From Rostrohypoxylon terebratum (lineage: Eukaryota > Ascomycota > Sordariomycetes > Xylariales > Hypoxylaceae), in contig MU385866.1 in NCBI GenBank assembly GCA_022497145.1, positions 62,001-126,000 of the forward strand: a stretch of DNA of 64,000 nucleotides. Direction: 5' to 3'. The notes under the pieces are model-generated. The model did not search any database and was not told where the DNA came from. It worked only from the letters and a program-made list of their open reading frames with translations. A program made the translations under genes and the position numbers. Of the stretch, positions 23,752 through 35,478 are shown one piece after another; position 1 is the first letter of the stretch, and the number at the start of each line of letters is the position of its first letter.

Positions 23752-25230
23752 AGCTGTCATACCTATTGTAGGTAGGTATGTTTGTGGGCTTTAACAGCGC
23801 TAGAGGTGAGAAGGAACACGGCTGAGACGAGTGATACGACAAACTATAAATCGATAGATTTATCATTGAATATAGCCGGTCTTAGTCCTTGTCCTTGTAC
23901 CTGTCCCACTCACGAGCAGACGATTGACGAGTGAATCAATCTAGATACTGCGTAGATTCATACGAGCGACTCTACCAAAATCGAGGATTATAGAACCAAG
24001 ATTTCAGCCCTTCCACTCCTACTCCCACTCTATAACGAAAATTTGTCACAATATCGACGATCACATACCCACGACGGCCGTCTAGTGATCGGGAGGAATC
24101 CAAGCGCCAAGACCATGTAGCCGTTAGGTGGGTATAATATTGCAATTTAGAGGTCTAGGGGTCTAGGGGTCTAGGGATATAGGGAGGTGCTTACGGAACG
24201 GCTAAGGTTGCTTGGGTTTCGGGAGACAGCTGTCACGCACGGTACCCAGGTATAACGTTGCACTGCAGCGTCTCGCCCCTCGCTTGGACACTCTTCACTG
24301 TTGACTAGCGACGGCTGAAGCGGGATAGGTATATATCTAGAACAGAGCCGCCACGATGGATTGCGGTCTTTTGAAGGAATACGGGATCAGACTAGGCCCT
24401 ATTCATAATGCCTCCTGCATTTTTTTTTTTGTTAGCCACCTCCTCTTACAGATTTTTTTCGACTCTCGGCTTCAGATCATTATTGATTTTGTTCGATCGA
24501 ATGTTACATAATATATAGGTCCTAGGTCCTAGGTATATAGATATAGGTATGTATATAATATCCATTGTATATATAATATGGTCACTGATCACGAGGGTTA
24601 GGGCACGAGGACGTAGCACCTAGCGGCTCTTTTAAGATCGCTCTTTAAGATTTACAAGATTCCGTCGGAATCGGAATATAAAATATTTAGTAGGTAATGA
24701 ATATGATGGTAGTACATAATAATACGTACCTACCGTATGTCCACGGACATGATACGTGGTACGCACTAGATAGTAGATACAAGTAGTGGCGCTGTCTACA
24801 TACCTATTACCTACTAGGTATGTCATAGGTACCTAGTCTCGACTCTCGACAGCACCCCCTAGTCCTACATGCCTACATGCCTACATGCATGTAATAGTTG
24901 TAATGAAAAGCTGACCCCAATCCTAACCCCCAACCCCAACCCCAACCCCCCAATCAGCCCAGGCAGCCCAAATCTCAAGATCCCTGCTCTTTTGGAGATC
25001 TATCCAGTCAGCTCGTCTAGCTCCTGGTCGGGCCAACATTTGTACTAGTACTATGTACATATAGTACATATGGATGTAGTGTATTATTTAAATTTTAGGT
25101 ATGTATGCGATCAGTCATTCGGCCAAACACGGCTAAGTTTGCCGGCTTTTCTTACTGCACACCCTGCACACCCTGCACACCTAGTGTACTTCGTCAGGCA
25201 CGCAGTCACGCAGGCACGCAGTCAAGCAGT

Positions 25231-25262
25231 CCGGAGTCCAGACTCTGGACTCTGGACTCCGG
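25231..25262. repeat. Perfect 12-bp inverted repeat (hairpin, 8-nt loop)
   Basis: CCGGAGTCCAGA at 25231-25242 is exactly reverse-complemented at 25251-25262, with the loop CTCTGGAC between. It lies among tandem repeats with no gene beside it, so a terminator or RNA role is not supported. Confidence 0.75.
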
Positions 25263-25603
25263 GTTCTCCAGACGATCTAGGTACTTTGGGAAATTACAGA
25301 CTCTCAAAGAGAATGGTCAGACGACTCGCCGAGACCTTTACAACGAGGCATACGCAGCCATGGTATAGCCCCTGCTTTTTATCACATTACGATGCTTGCT
25401 TGCTTGCTCACGCCACCCCCAGATCATGTCTTGCTAGATCAGATCAGATCAGATCAGGTACTTTCAATCTCGAGAATAATAATGCTCTAAAGACAACGGC
25501 AACATCTCAATCACTAAAAAAGTAATTAGCTAAAAGTATCATGGTATCATTGTCGGCGTACATCCCCTGAAGCTCAACTTCACTTCATGCGAGTCCATCC
25601 GTA

Positions 25604-25645
25604 TGGTAGGTGGTAGGTGGTAGGTGGTAGGTGGTAGGTGGTAGG
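25604..25645. repeat. Heptamer tandem repeat TGGTAGG x6
   Basis: Six perfect copies of a 7-bp unit (42 bp), in non-coding DNA. A likely length-variable minisatellite. Confidence 0.9.
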
Positions 25646-26984
25646 TAGCACTGTCAAAAGTGATGTTGATATTATCATGTTACCTTGCATACTTCTATGT
25701 CACCCATAAGCACGAAACTGTCTGATATCACCCCCAAGAAAACTCAGTGACGAGGTGGCATGCGTCTTTTTAGTTCCCGAGACACAGCTTGGCGTACATA
25801 TATGCTTAACTTGGCCGCATTCTCGGGCCGTGAGACATCTTCAAGCAGGACATCATTAAGGCAGCTCGAAAAGAGGAAAAAAAAAAGATGAGCGACCTTG
25901 GAATGTAAGACGATCCAGAGAAGAAGCTATCGGTGACCAGCGTACTGTAATCGTGTGATGGGCATTCGACCATGGGAGACCTACAGCAAGAAGGGGGCAT
26001 CCTGTATAATACTAACTTTTAATAACTGCACTTGCTCCTAGGATTTGGACGGGTTTAGGGCGAAGTCTCTCAATTTCGTCTGGAATGGCATACCTACTCG
26101 TCTATCCAGCGGTCTTTTTTTTGTCTTCTATGAACGATACGAGGCCTCTTGATCGTCACTGTAAAAGTAGAGAAGCAATGGGTTGCAGGAGACTTACCCT
26201 ATCCGCAAAACCGGTGTGAGTAAGCCAATATTTCTTACACTTGGCAATCTGACAATGACAAGCTACCCGGTGTAACAGCGTTGTCCCTCTATGTGTTGCC
26301 TTGCAAATAAGTAGGATGTTTGACGGGATGTAGGGAGATAGGGGCTGGATCTACCTTGTATCGAATTTAACGGATTTATGAATTGCTGAGTGAATGGAAC
26401 TCGAGGGCTTTAAGTACGTAATACAATGGCGTAGCTGCTTTAAGGGTAAGTATTGTTACAGAAATTTCGACTGCTGAATGATGGCATACTTTATCTCTCA
26501 AGAGCATGCTATCCCCATGAATGAGCTGAACCGACATCTCTACCTAAGACCTAGGTTCACAGATCACCAGATGACATCGAAGGAATCCCCATCCGGTGTG
26601 GCACGGACAAAAAATCAAAACCCGAAGATCTTGATGACTCGGAGATTCTTGAAGAATCTACCTTCAAACTCGTGGGAAGCGATGTCGGGAATAGGTTAAA
26701 TCCAGACATGTTACTTTCCTTTCAAATATAGTCCGAAAATATGCGGCTTGTGATTTAAACAGACCGTGGTATCTCCACCCAGATGGACAATGCCCAAAGA
26801 AGAAAAAGCACCATTCAACCCTAGTGGCCTAAGACGAGCTATTATCGCCAACAGTGCCATCCGTGTATGCAATCGCCCCAAATCCGATCCCCTCAAGGCA
26901 TCCATTCATCATAATTCAACGTATAGGTATCTCCTCCAGTCCTAGTAGAAAGACGAAGATGCAACCATTTTCATAACAAAAACC

Positions 26985-29900
26985 TCATGAAGTAACTACC
27001 CGGCCGCATTTCCCGCAATGCAGCCTTTGCTTACCGCCAACTTTCTTTGCCCTAAAATTTCGACTCCCACATGATGGGCATTGCATATCCTCGCCGTCTT
27101 CGCTAGTAAGTTCCGAACTCAGGCGACTGGCGTAGGACTCAGGTCGAGGGGGGATAGGAACGGGTGGTGCCAAATGATTCTCGTCCTTCTCAGCGCGAGA
27201 TAGTATCGCGCCCGCCGGCGCGCTCTTTCGTCGTGTATGCTTCTCTGATTTTCCCTTCGGGTCCGCTTCTTCTGTACCTGTGGCTAGACTCTTCCTCCGA
27301 TTGTCGTCGGCCGCTGTCGTATCCGGGGCCAATGCGGTGCTCTGTGATCGGTGATGCGCCGAATCTGATCCAGACCCGTTACTTCGCAGTGGGCTTATGT
27401 TTCGCCATTTATTTAGGTTCCAGAATGAATAACTTGCACCGGCCGGATCTAGACGTAACTCATCTTCCTCCTCGTCCACCGGCCTGAACGAAAAACTCGG
27501 AGTTGGTGGGACGGATACCTCCCGCAACCCTGCACGGTCGTTGGTCCTATTAGCCTGTGCATTAGAAGTTGGACTCGTTGGGATATTGATGGCCGGCACG
27601 TTTGCGTAAGGTTGTCTTCTTGCACCTGAAGCAGGATTTATAGGGGTGCGAGCCGCTTTACTCGGCGACAGGGATCGCTCGCTGCGTGCCGGTGTTGAAA
27701 TAGATATTGACACCGGCCTACCAGCGTGTCCCTCGACGCCGTGCCGCCATGTGTTTATCCTGTCTGAATTGGCTTGGAATATGCCTTGCAGGCCCTGAGG
27801 TGGCTGCGTAAGCGAGCCACGGCGAGAATGCGGGTCTCGACTACCAGCACTGAATCGCGTGGCGATGCTGCCACTCCGACCTAGCAAGCTATCCCTTCCG
27901 AGCCTTCTGGAGAACGTTGAAGCAGTCTCCCAGTTGTCGTGGCGGCGCTTGGTGAAAGCGCAATCTTGGCGGAAGACCTTGATCAAGCCTGCCTGATCAG
28001 TTGTGACGATAATGTTACCGTCGTAATGAGCGGAGCGTGCGATAAAACCGGGAGACTCGTCGGGCTTTTTGACTTTGCTTGAGCTTTCGGATTGGGTATC
28101 TTGAGAATCGACAATCTGATTCACGGCCGATTCTTCCTTACTGCGCAGTGTGATCGGTGGAGGATTGCAAAGCGTGAATATAGGGTCGCCGGACGTTTGT
28201 AGCAATTGTCGGACCGCTGTCGGGGCAAAGATGGCACTAGTCACGATACTAGAATGGGCCTCAAAATATTCGTAAGGCCTCTTCTCCTTGTTTTCGGCAA
28301 GTTGAGAACTGGTTGACCATATGAATGCCCTTTTATCCTCGCTCCCGCAAATGATATAATTGCCGTCGTCGTTGAATGTGGCTCTGATCTGGCTGCAAGT
28401 ATTTTCGTGGCCTTTGAGCTTTAATTCAAGGTTCTTGTCCCCCATATTATAAACCCTAATGCGAGAGTCGTTTGAGGTGATAAGAACTTTGACCGCACCC
28501 TCAGGAGCGTCTGGCGGGAATCTCATCGTCTCAATGCCAGTTATCTTGCTCCCCTTAGCGTTCTTACCCCTTGAAGACCGTACGTGAATCTGCGTATGAT
28601 ACTTAAGCCCTTCGGTCTCATAAAACATACAGAACCCGTTCAGACATCCTGCTATCGCGGTTCTCCCATCTGGGGAAAATGCGACGGCCGTGATGAAATC
28701 AGACAATTGGCTTGAATAAGCAACGGCTTTATCGGGAATACTCCATAGGCGAAGGTACGAGTCGAGAGAACCGGCGAGAAAAAAGCGGTCATCGCGTGGA
28801 TGAAAGGCGATAGATGTGACAAAATCCTTATGTTTGAAGGTGCACAGACATTCCTGTCTGCTTATGTGCCAGAGACGGACAGTCTTATCCGACGATGAAG
28901 AAAGGAGGAAGTTGTTCTTACTCCAACTAAGATCAAGAATATCGCCGCCATGACCGATAAACTCCCGGATTGGTTTCGCGCGAAATACCGGCGCACTGAG
29001 ACGCTCCTCCGTATCATTTGCGGCGTTCTCTTCCTCTTCCTGCACCTTTCGATCTTCTTCAGTGGCGATCACAGCCCATATGCGTACGACCCGATCTCGA
29101 CCGCCGGTGGCTAGGTATCTACCGTCTTTACTGAACTCGACAGCCCAGATAGGGCCACCCAATTCCGACTCAGCTTTACCGGACCCCTGTGTTGCGGTAC
29201 TTCCGTTTGTGGTCTTAGCTTCGTCGTCTTGATTCAGTGGGTGTGTCCCTACTAGTTCCTGTGCAAGAAACATGCGATTGAACTCTTTGATTTTCTTGTT
29301 ATGCGCTCGAACCCTGATGTACCGCGGCGGCTCCTTGTGATGTGGAATGTATCCGCCGGCCCCAATTGAAGAAGAGAAGGCTACAGCATTTGCGCCCTCG
29401 GTCCTTATTTCGCTAATCTCGGATTCGTCGTCGTGAACGCCTCCCTCCTTTTTCTTCCCGCCGATCATGCTGAGGCGACTAAGGAATCCTCCTTTCCTGA
29501 TAGATGGTAATAGATCGTTAGCATAATATCCTGGCACTTTTCTCGGTTGTTCTTGGTTAGATGTACCTCCTATCCTTTGGTAGATCAGGCTGAGATGCTA
29601 TTTGCTTAGCAGATAGATCAGAGGAAGGACGAGGTAGGCCTTCATTGGTAGCAGGACTCTCTGGCCGTGTAGTATTGCGAAATCTCGAGGCAATGGAACG
29701 ATCGGTGTTGGTCCTTACGAAGATATGCTATATTTGACACTGGATTAGACCTGGCCATTAGAAGACTTGGCAGAGAAGCAAGACGTACATGGGATAGAGG
29801 ATCAAGAGCGGACGAGGATGCGATTTGCGGCCCAGAGCGGGCTGCAGCATCCGAGTCCTTCTTCTCCTTTGCATTTTTTCCAGCCGTATCCTTACGCGAG

Positions 29901-30290
29901 ATTTTCACGACGCTTTTCTTCCCGGTCCCTAGAATACTGTTGCCTGGTGAAAAGGTTAAGATAGGGTGTCAGCGGTCCGTGCTTAGACAAAGAGGGGCGC
30001 AAATCATTTACAAAAGAAGAACATGAGGTAACAGGACCGGATCGAGCTGTATGTAACAAACGATAATAATAATGATGATAATAACGATAATAACGATAAT
30101 AATGACAATAACAATGGTGACGATAATCATACTTACTTGGATCATCAGAAGAAGTTGGGGACCGTTTGAGGTCGCGAAAAGGCTCCGATCCATTTTGATT
30201 TATCTTTACATTCGCAACATTCGCATGGACAACGGATAGGTCGTCTTGGTGAGGACGGGCGACCTCGGTGGCCGGCGAAGAGGTCGACAT
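26985..30290 (-). CDS. WD40-repeat protein, Dgr2/WDR44-like, with C-terminal zinc-ribbon-like tail
   Basis: This is a large WD40 scaffold resembling yeast Dgr2 (YMR102C) and metazoan WDR44, the latter a Rab11-binding protein of endosome recycling; the fungal role is poorly defined. Four exons join in frame: 30290-30137, 29943-29789, 29727-29567 and 29496-26985, giving 993 residues. The 70-nt third intron contains GCTAAC and would otherwise be mistaken for coding. The N-terminal region includes GGFLSRLSMIGGKKK. The propeller spans about residues 270-680, with repeats such as GGPIWAVEFSKDGRYLATGG, SSSSDKTVRLWHISRQECLC, AGSLDSYLRLWSIPDKAVAY and ICGSEDKRAFIWSTSSQLAE. A Ser/Pro/Arg-rich disordered region follows. 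The last about 30 residues carry C-x2-C-x17-C-x2-C (CPSCGSRNF, then HCGKCGRVV), a probable zinc ribbon. Intron 1 contains a GATAATAAT-type trinucleotide repeat. Orthology to WDR44/Dgr2 is confident; function is inferred. Confidence 0.88.
30058..30130. repeat. Imperfect trinucleotide repeat (ATA/ACG/ATG) in intron 1 of the WD40 gene
   Basis: On the + strand this is a run of GATAATAAT/GATAACGATAATAAC-like triplets. It lies wholly inside the first intron, so length changes would not alter the protein directly, but it sits close to the donor site. Confidence 0.75.
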
Positions 30291-31509
30291 CTTCCATTAT
30301 CTAGACTTGACCGGGTGTCATCTGATATGAAGATATGTGGATATGAAGAAGTAGTCGTCGAACATAGACCTTGTCGCATATATAGCTTTGCTACCCTATT
30401 TGCCTATTTGCAACTGTAGCTTAGAAAGATGCGCGGTGGTCGAATTTATTTTATGGTGCGTGCCCGGTTTGTGGTTTGTAGCCTGTCTTTTAGCAACTCC
30501 GTCACATCCGAGGTTCAAAAGGCTTTGAGAAAGATGCGCCTAAGATCTCTTGAACATCGGATACATTGAACATGAAACATTTAATCGTGAGTTTTAACTG
30601 AATATAAATTCGTGTATATAAGAGTGGGAGCCATCTCCGCTGCCGAGGTTGGATATGTCCTGATTAATATACAATGTTGATACAACAAAAATTGAGAGCT
30701 GACTAGGGGACGGGTGTACGAGTACGAGAGGTGTGTCGAGCAATAAAATGCGTCGAGCGTGTAAGATGGTACTATGTAAGATGGTAAGATGAATGTGTTA
30801 GGGTGTAGGGTGGACAATAATACATAAATGGTATGCGATTTCCGCAGGTGGCGCGACTTGAATTGACTTTTCCAAGGTTCCTAAGACCAAACATTTACTA
30901 GTGTAGGCGTTTGACAAAACGGAAAACGGTGCGCGACGTCCACGTGTGAAACGGCACTACGAGCCGCAACTTCCTCGTTCAATCTGACAGTCTTAATCTG
31001 CCTTAATAATCATTTTACCAGGTACCTTTTACACAAACGGAATATTATTAATGCACGGCTAACAGAGAAACGGCGCATAATGATGTAATATCTATCAACC
31101 TTAGGACCCATTATTCCATTATGGATCCATGCAGGTCATCCCAGTACGTCATTACATGGTCATGGTCATGGTCTGCTCTATTCCAACCAAATTGGAAGTC
31201 GCTCAGTAGAACCGGCGAACCCAGCAGCCCCAGCAAACTCTCGGATCCATTCTGATCCACATATACTTCATACATAGTACTATAGTAATAGGTACTATAT
31301 CCAAGATAGATTCCAAGTAGGTACTGAAGACTTAAGTATGATAACTTACCTAATTTATACCTACGTACTAGGTACATAATAACCTACCTAGTTTCCAACC
31401 AATCATTATAAATTACATGCTTCGCCTAGCAGTCGCAGGATAGCTACAGCTTCACGACCAGCAAAATCTGTGAATCGAAAATAGTTTCGGAGCGCTTCTA
31501 AAGCAGACT
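30291..31509. other. Intergenic region, WD40 gene to Dom34
   Basis: Upstream flank of the WD40 gene and 3' flank of Dom34. It contains a CACGTG at about 30941-30946 and TAGGTAC-type repeats near 31270-31390. No gene is visible. Confidence 0.55.
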
Positions 31510-32796
31510 TTATATTACCGTGCCCTCCTCAGTTTCGGCATGCGCGGCGGCGGCCTCATCCTCGTCCTCGTCCTCATCTAGATCTAGTATAGGGTAGGTG
31601 AGTATAGCAGCTATGCCGCCCAAGGCATCTAGTCGTTGCCCGCTTTCATGGTCACTGCTCAGTATCCGCGCCTCTCCTCCATCTTCTCTGACCTTGTCGA
31701 CCATGGCGACGAATCTTTTCCTGGTCCTAATATCTTGGCTTCGGAATAGAGAGTTGTTAATCAACAAGGTCCCTCCTCCTCTACCAACAGCACCCTCTTG
31801 GACTGCCTTCTCGACAGGAGCTGTGCCATACCAAGCCCGGCCATCGTCTTTCCGCAGTTTGTCAAAGAAGTCATCCATAAACCTCGTTTCTTTGGAAAAC
31901 TTCATATTCTTCATAGTTGCGGTGACTTCGGTGCTCTTAAGGATCTCGTTCAGGCTGTGCAGGTGTCCGGAGCTCGAATGAACTACTGTCGCTTCCTTAG
32001 CCATAGCTGTCATTGCTTTGTCGGTTCTTCTGGCGCCCTCATCTGCTATGTATTTTTTGAAATCGGCGGCAACAAAGCCCGGACTAGCCAACAGCAATGG
32101 TCGGGGTCTCGAGAAATCTATACTTCGAAGTAAAGTACTCAAAACCTTCTCGAAAAAGTGCTTCATTCCCGAATCCTGCTCGGAGCTGCTCGATCGCTTC
32201 TTGGGGATCGTGCTCTCCACCCTTTGCTTAAGTATAGTACGGTATTCGGTAATCAGACATATATTCGCGGTGCCTTCCTGCATGACGACGGCAGCTACTG
32301 CGCCCTCTTTGTCCTGCTTTAAGGCGTCTGAAAGTGTTTCTCTTGCGACAGAGTCCCACCCATACTTCTTCCATAGGGTGAATGGGCGGTTAAGCTCGAG
32401 GTCGAGAGTATGGTATTGTCCGAGGCTGACAAAGTTATTCTCGACGATGACGGTACCCGAGACGTGCAATTGCGAGGAACCGGGATCAAAGAATGTGGAA
32501 GTAACGCGGATGGTCAAGTCGGTATGAACTCGCTCTGACATAGTGCTGCCAGTCTTAGTCTCGGTTGTGACTTTTCGGATGGCGTGAGCCTTGACAACAT
32601 CTTCGGGGCCTATGAGATTATTCGCGTGCCACTTCGCACTACGTGTCAGATTATGTCGAACCTTCTAAATCCCGTCGAAAATGAGGTACGTATAGTGTAG
32701 ACTTACCATATCTTCTGGCTCGACGGGAAGTAGAGTTACGCTTCCCTCGCCTATCTCGTCTAGGCGTTGCGACGCCTTCGACCCGACGAGCTGCAT
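31510..32796 (-). CDS. DOM34: Dom34/Pelota ribosome-rescue factor
   Basis: This is the eRF1-like partner of Hbs1 that splits stalled ribosomes in no-go and non-stop mRNA decay in the cytosol. The two exons are 32796-32707 and 32631-31510, giving 403 residues with phase-0 joining at GTAAGT...GAAG. The start is the family's conserved N terminus, MQLVGSKASQR, followed by EGSVTLLPVEPEDM and WHANNLIGPEDVVKAHAIRK. Domain 1 covers about residues 1-135; domain 2 (about 136-270) has LLLASPGFVAADFKKYI and no GGQ tripeptide, as expected for Pelota in contrast to eRF1. Domain 3 (about 275-385) has GRAWYGTAPVEKAV, LLINNSLFRSQD and LGGIAAILTYPI. The C terminus is an acidic tail (DLDEDEDEDE), common in fungal homologues. 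The length matches the family. Confidence 0.95.
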
Positions 32797-34058
32797 GTCG
32801 AGGGCGGGTAAGCTACCAAGTACACCAAGTACCTTAGACCAAGGTACTGCGCAATTGAAGGCGATCGGAATAGCCGGTCACCCTGATGCGCCTGGTTTCG
32901 ACAAGATTTTGCAATTAATATTTAATGATATGTGTGTGTGTGCGATTACTCTACTTTATTTTACTTGACTTTTCTTTTCTTTTTCTCCTAAAGAATTATA
33001 AAACAGAGCTTAGAATAACACAGCCTGGAGTGGGAGGTATGTAGGGAAGAAGGATTAGTTCCAAGGTTAGGTACCTTAAGAAAGAATGGCATTTACATAG
33101 AATGCCACCTAGTACCTAGTACTAAAAAATGCCCCTCAACCCCTCCTTAGTTGTATGTACCTTGTATTGTACAAGTACAGTACAGAGTACAGGGTAGGAT
33201 ACTGGGGCTTTCAAGGTTGGGGTTAACCTTGGGAGCTCTGGTGGCATCGGTAGGGCGATCCATGAATGAGATCCATGGATGACGGTGGGTATTAATGGGC
33301 ATTCAAGGAAGGACTCATCTGTACAATTGAGTGTGTTGATGTAACACGTATTACATAGTACTACTAGGTAGGTATAGACCTAGAGATGATAACTCCGATA
33401 AGTTACCGTGGTCCGTACCTACTAGGTACCTAGTAGGTCCTAGGTCATATCCATCTATACCTCTTTTCTGAGATTTGTCCATGGTCAAACCGGAGATAGT
33501 CAACAAATGCCGGCCAAAGACGCGATGTCCTCTATCCTTGCTGCTACCACGGTTGTTTCAATACATGCTTAATAATCATTACGGCAGTTGGGCATTGTCA
33601 CTTATAAAGGGCGTTTATTGTTCTGTTCCTTTATACTTTTCTGGCGTAGAAGAATCTTGGAACGTAAGGCTTAAGCCCTAGGCCCTAGGGACTGAGGACT
33701 AATTTTTCTAATTTTTCTAATTTTTATAACAAGAGCTGCAAGCTTTCCTAGATTTGTTACATTTTAACATTTTACATTTATCCATGACCGCACTCTTCAC
33801 TAAGGTAACAAGGACATCTTTTCAGCTAGGGAAAATTAGGCAAGTATCCATATGATCCATACGATCCATACGACCCATACGACCTTTCCTTTTCATCCCG
33901 AAGACCCTTACACAGATAAATACCACTCTTGCTCTCTCTCTCTCTCTCTCCACACGCCTTGTGGCCCCGTATCACAAATTCACAATTATTTTCACCCGAG
34001 AATTTCATTACTCCGAGTGCTTTGAACTGACGGCTCCCTATTTGTTAGAACCTTCGCG
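32797..34058. other. Divergent intergenic region (DOM34 / aldo-keto reductase)
   Basis: This holds CCTAG-type repeats (33110-33125, 33360-33450), imperfect ATCCATACG tandem units (about 33850-33882) and a CT microsatellite (33932-33950) in the probable 5' leader of the aldo-keto reductase. No coding gene is supported. Confidence 0.55.
33932..33950. repeat. CT dinucleotide microsatellite
   Basis: An uninterrupted CT run about 110 bp before the aldo-keto reductase ATG. Pyrimidine tracts are common in fungal promoters and leaders; a regulatory role is only a possibility. Confidence 0.7.
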
Positions 34059-35147
34059 ATGGCAACCTACAGTATCAACTCCACTTTCAAGCTGAATAGT
34101 GGTTATGAAATCCCTCGGTTAGGATTTGGGGTGAGTGATATATGTCATAAATTTCATCTACCTTCGTTGACATTGAAATTGACCTATTCTAGGTATACCA
34201 AACGTGAGTTGAATATTTGCATAGGTAACTATTTTAAAACGGTCTTAGGCGTTGAATCTAACTACCGGCTCACAGTCCTCCAGATGCAACCGAGAAAGCT
34301 GTACTAGAAGCATTCGATGTTGGCTATCGTCACGTCGATTCCGCCGCCATATATCGCAATGAGGCTGGCTGTGGTAGCGCCATACGAGCCAGCAAGCTGC
34401 CCCGCTCCGAGATCTATTTCACCTCGAAGATTCCCTCTCGAGGAATGAGCTACGCCGGCGCCAAGGAACAAGTAGAAACGAGTTTGAAAATCTCCGGCCT
34501 TGATTATATCGACCTTATGCTGATCCATGCTCCCTACGGCGGCTCTGCTGCGCGGAAAGATGTATGGAAGGCACTAGTAGAGGCTGTTGAAGAGGGCAAA
34601 AGTATGCATACGAATACTCTAATGAATCTTACACAAAATCGTCCCATTTCCAACACAATCTGATCACTAACTACGGGTAGTCCGATCTATTGGTGTCAGT
34701 AACTACGGCGTCCACCACCTTGATGAACTGGAAAAGCACATTGCGGAACTTGAGGCCGAGCGAGGCGGTAAAGGCAAAGGTGGAATCATCTCCGTTAACC
34801 AATGCGAGGTTCACCCGTGGTGTCCTCGCAATGATATCGCCGAATGGTGTGCCAAGCGGAATATCGCTTTCGAGGCTTACGCCCCCGTTGTGCGGGGCGA
34901 GAGATTCGGTGAAAAGTCCCTAGTCAGCCTTGCCTCAAAACATGGCAAGACCGAGGCTCAAATCTTGATCCGATGGAGCTTACAGAAAGGCTACATCCCC
35001 CTTCCAAAGAGTGTCACGCCCTCGAGGATTAAGGAGAACGCCTCTGTCTACGATTTCGAACTCTCCAAGGAAGATATGGACGCACTAGAATTTGACGAGT
35101 ATGCGCCTGTGTGTTGGGATCCTGTTAAGAGTGGGTTGGATAACTAA
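34059..35147 (+). CDS. Aldo-keto reductase
   Basis: This is an NAD(P)H-dependent reductase of aldehydes and ketones, cytosolic, of the AKR family; the substrate is unknown. Four exons are inferred: 34059-34130, 34193-34203, 34276-34601 and 34681-35147, giving 291 residues. The second exon is only 11 nt (encoding VYQ plus part of Thr), yet both its flanking introns have good sites and the joined sequence reads LGFGVYQTPPDATEKAV, exactly as the family does. The catalytic tetrad is visible: Asp and Tyr in GYRHVDSAAIYRNE, Lys in YFTSKIPS, and His in LMLIHAPYGG. Cofactor-loop segments SIGVSNYGVHHL, NQCEVHPWCPR and the C-terminal LPKSVTPSRIKEN are also present. It converges with the alpha-glucosidase gene, ending 331 bp away. 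No partner suggests a pathway. Confidence 0.93.
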
Positions 35148-35478
35148 GAGCGAGATTCATCTCAAAAGCTTGGTTAAGCAAGACAACGAGGGTAGATTCG
35201 AATCCGAGTTCGAATATACCTAGAGAGAACAGGCCATAATTTAGGCCTGCATACCTATGTAATACACTCGTCCTTCCTATGGAAGCATATTTGAGCAGGA
35301 AGTGAAAAGGTCACGCGAGACAATTTTCGTGATACCATTTAGGAAGTGTACCTACTACCTGAGGTCCTGAGCTCTCATTTTCAATAGGTATACTACTAAC
35401 TCTTATCTAAGTCGTTACGTGTTGTCCCATCGCGACACACGGGGCATGCCCATTCAAGAGATATATCGTCAAGGTTCC
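35148..35478. other. Convergent intergenic region
   Basis: A short shared 3' flank between the aldo-keto reductase and the alpha-glucosidase. Nothing coding is seen. Confidence 0.55.

Larger units (their letters stand above)
23007..26984. other. Repeat-rich non-coding region (about 4 kb)
   Basis: No gene is supported. The region holds CCTAGGT arrays (23731-23751 and 24517-24533), GTCTAGGG repeats (24150-24175), ACATGCCT repeats near 24870, tandem CTGCACACC units (25155-25180), a perfect hairpin (25231-25262), AGATC repeats near 25437-25456 and a heptamer array (25604-25645). ORFs such as 25070-25525 are translations of these repeats. Confidence 0.6.

Noticed and set aside
25070..25525. 151-codon ORF in the 4-kb repeat-rich region
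   Set aside because: The translation is of CTGCACACC, CGCAGTCA and AGATC repeats plus a hairpin, not of a gene.
25155..25645. Possible CRISPR-like spacing of repeats
   Set aside because: The repeats are short, directly adjoining tandem units without unique spacers, in a eukaryotic genome.
29497..29537. Start of the WD40 protein at 29537 (reading PGYYANDLLPSI)
   Set aside because: The frame begins with GTG, and the segment is intronic: it contains the GCTAAC branch site, and splicing 29567 to 29496 gives a continuous longer protein.
35190..35215. TTCGAATCC-like stretch resembling a tRNA T-arm
   Set aside because: No acceptor, D or anticodon stems can be drawn around it.
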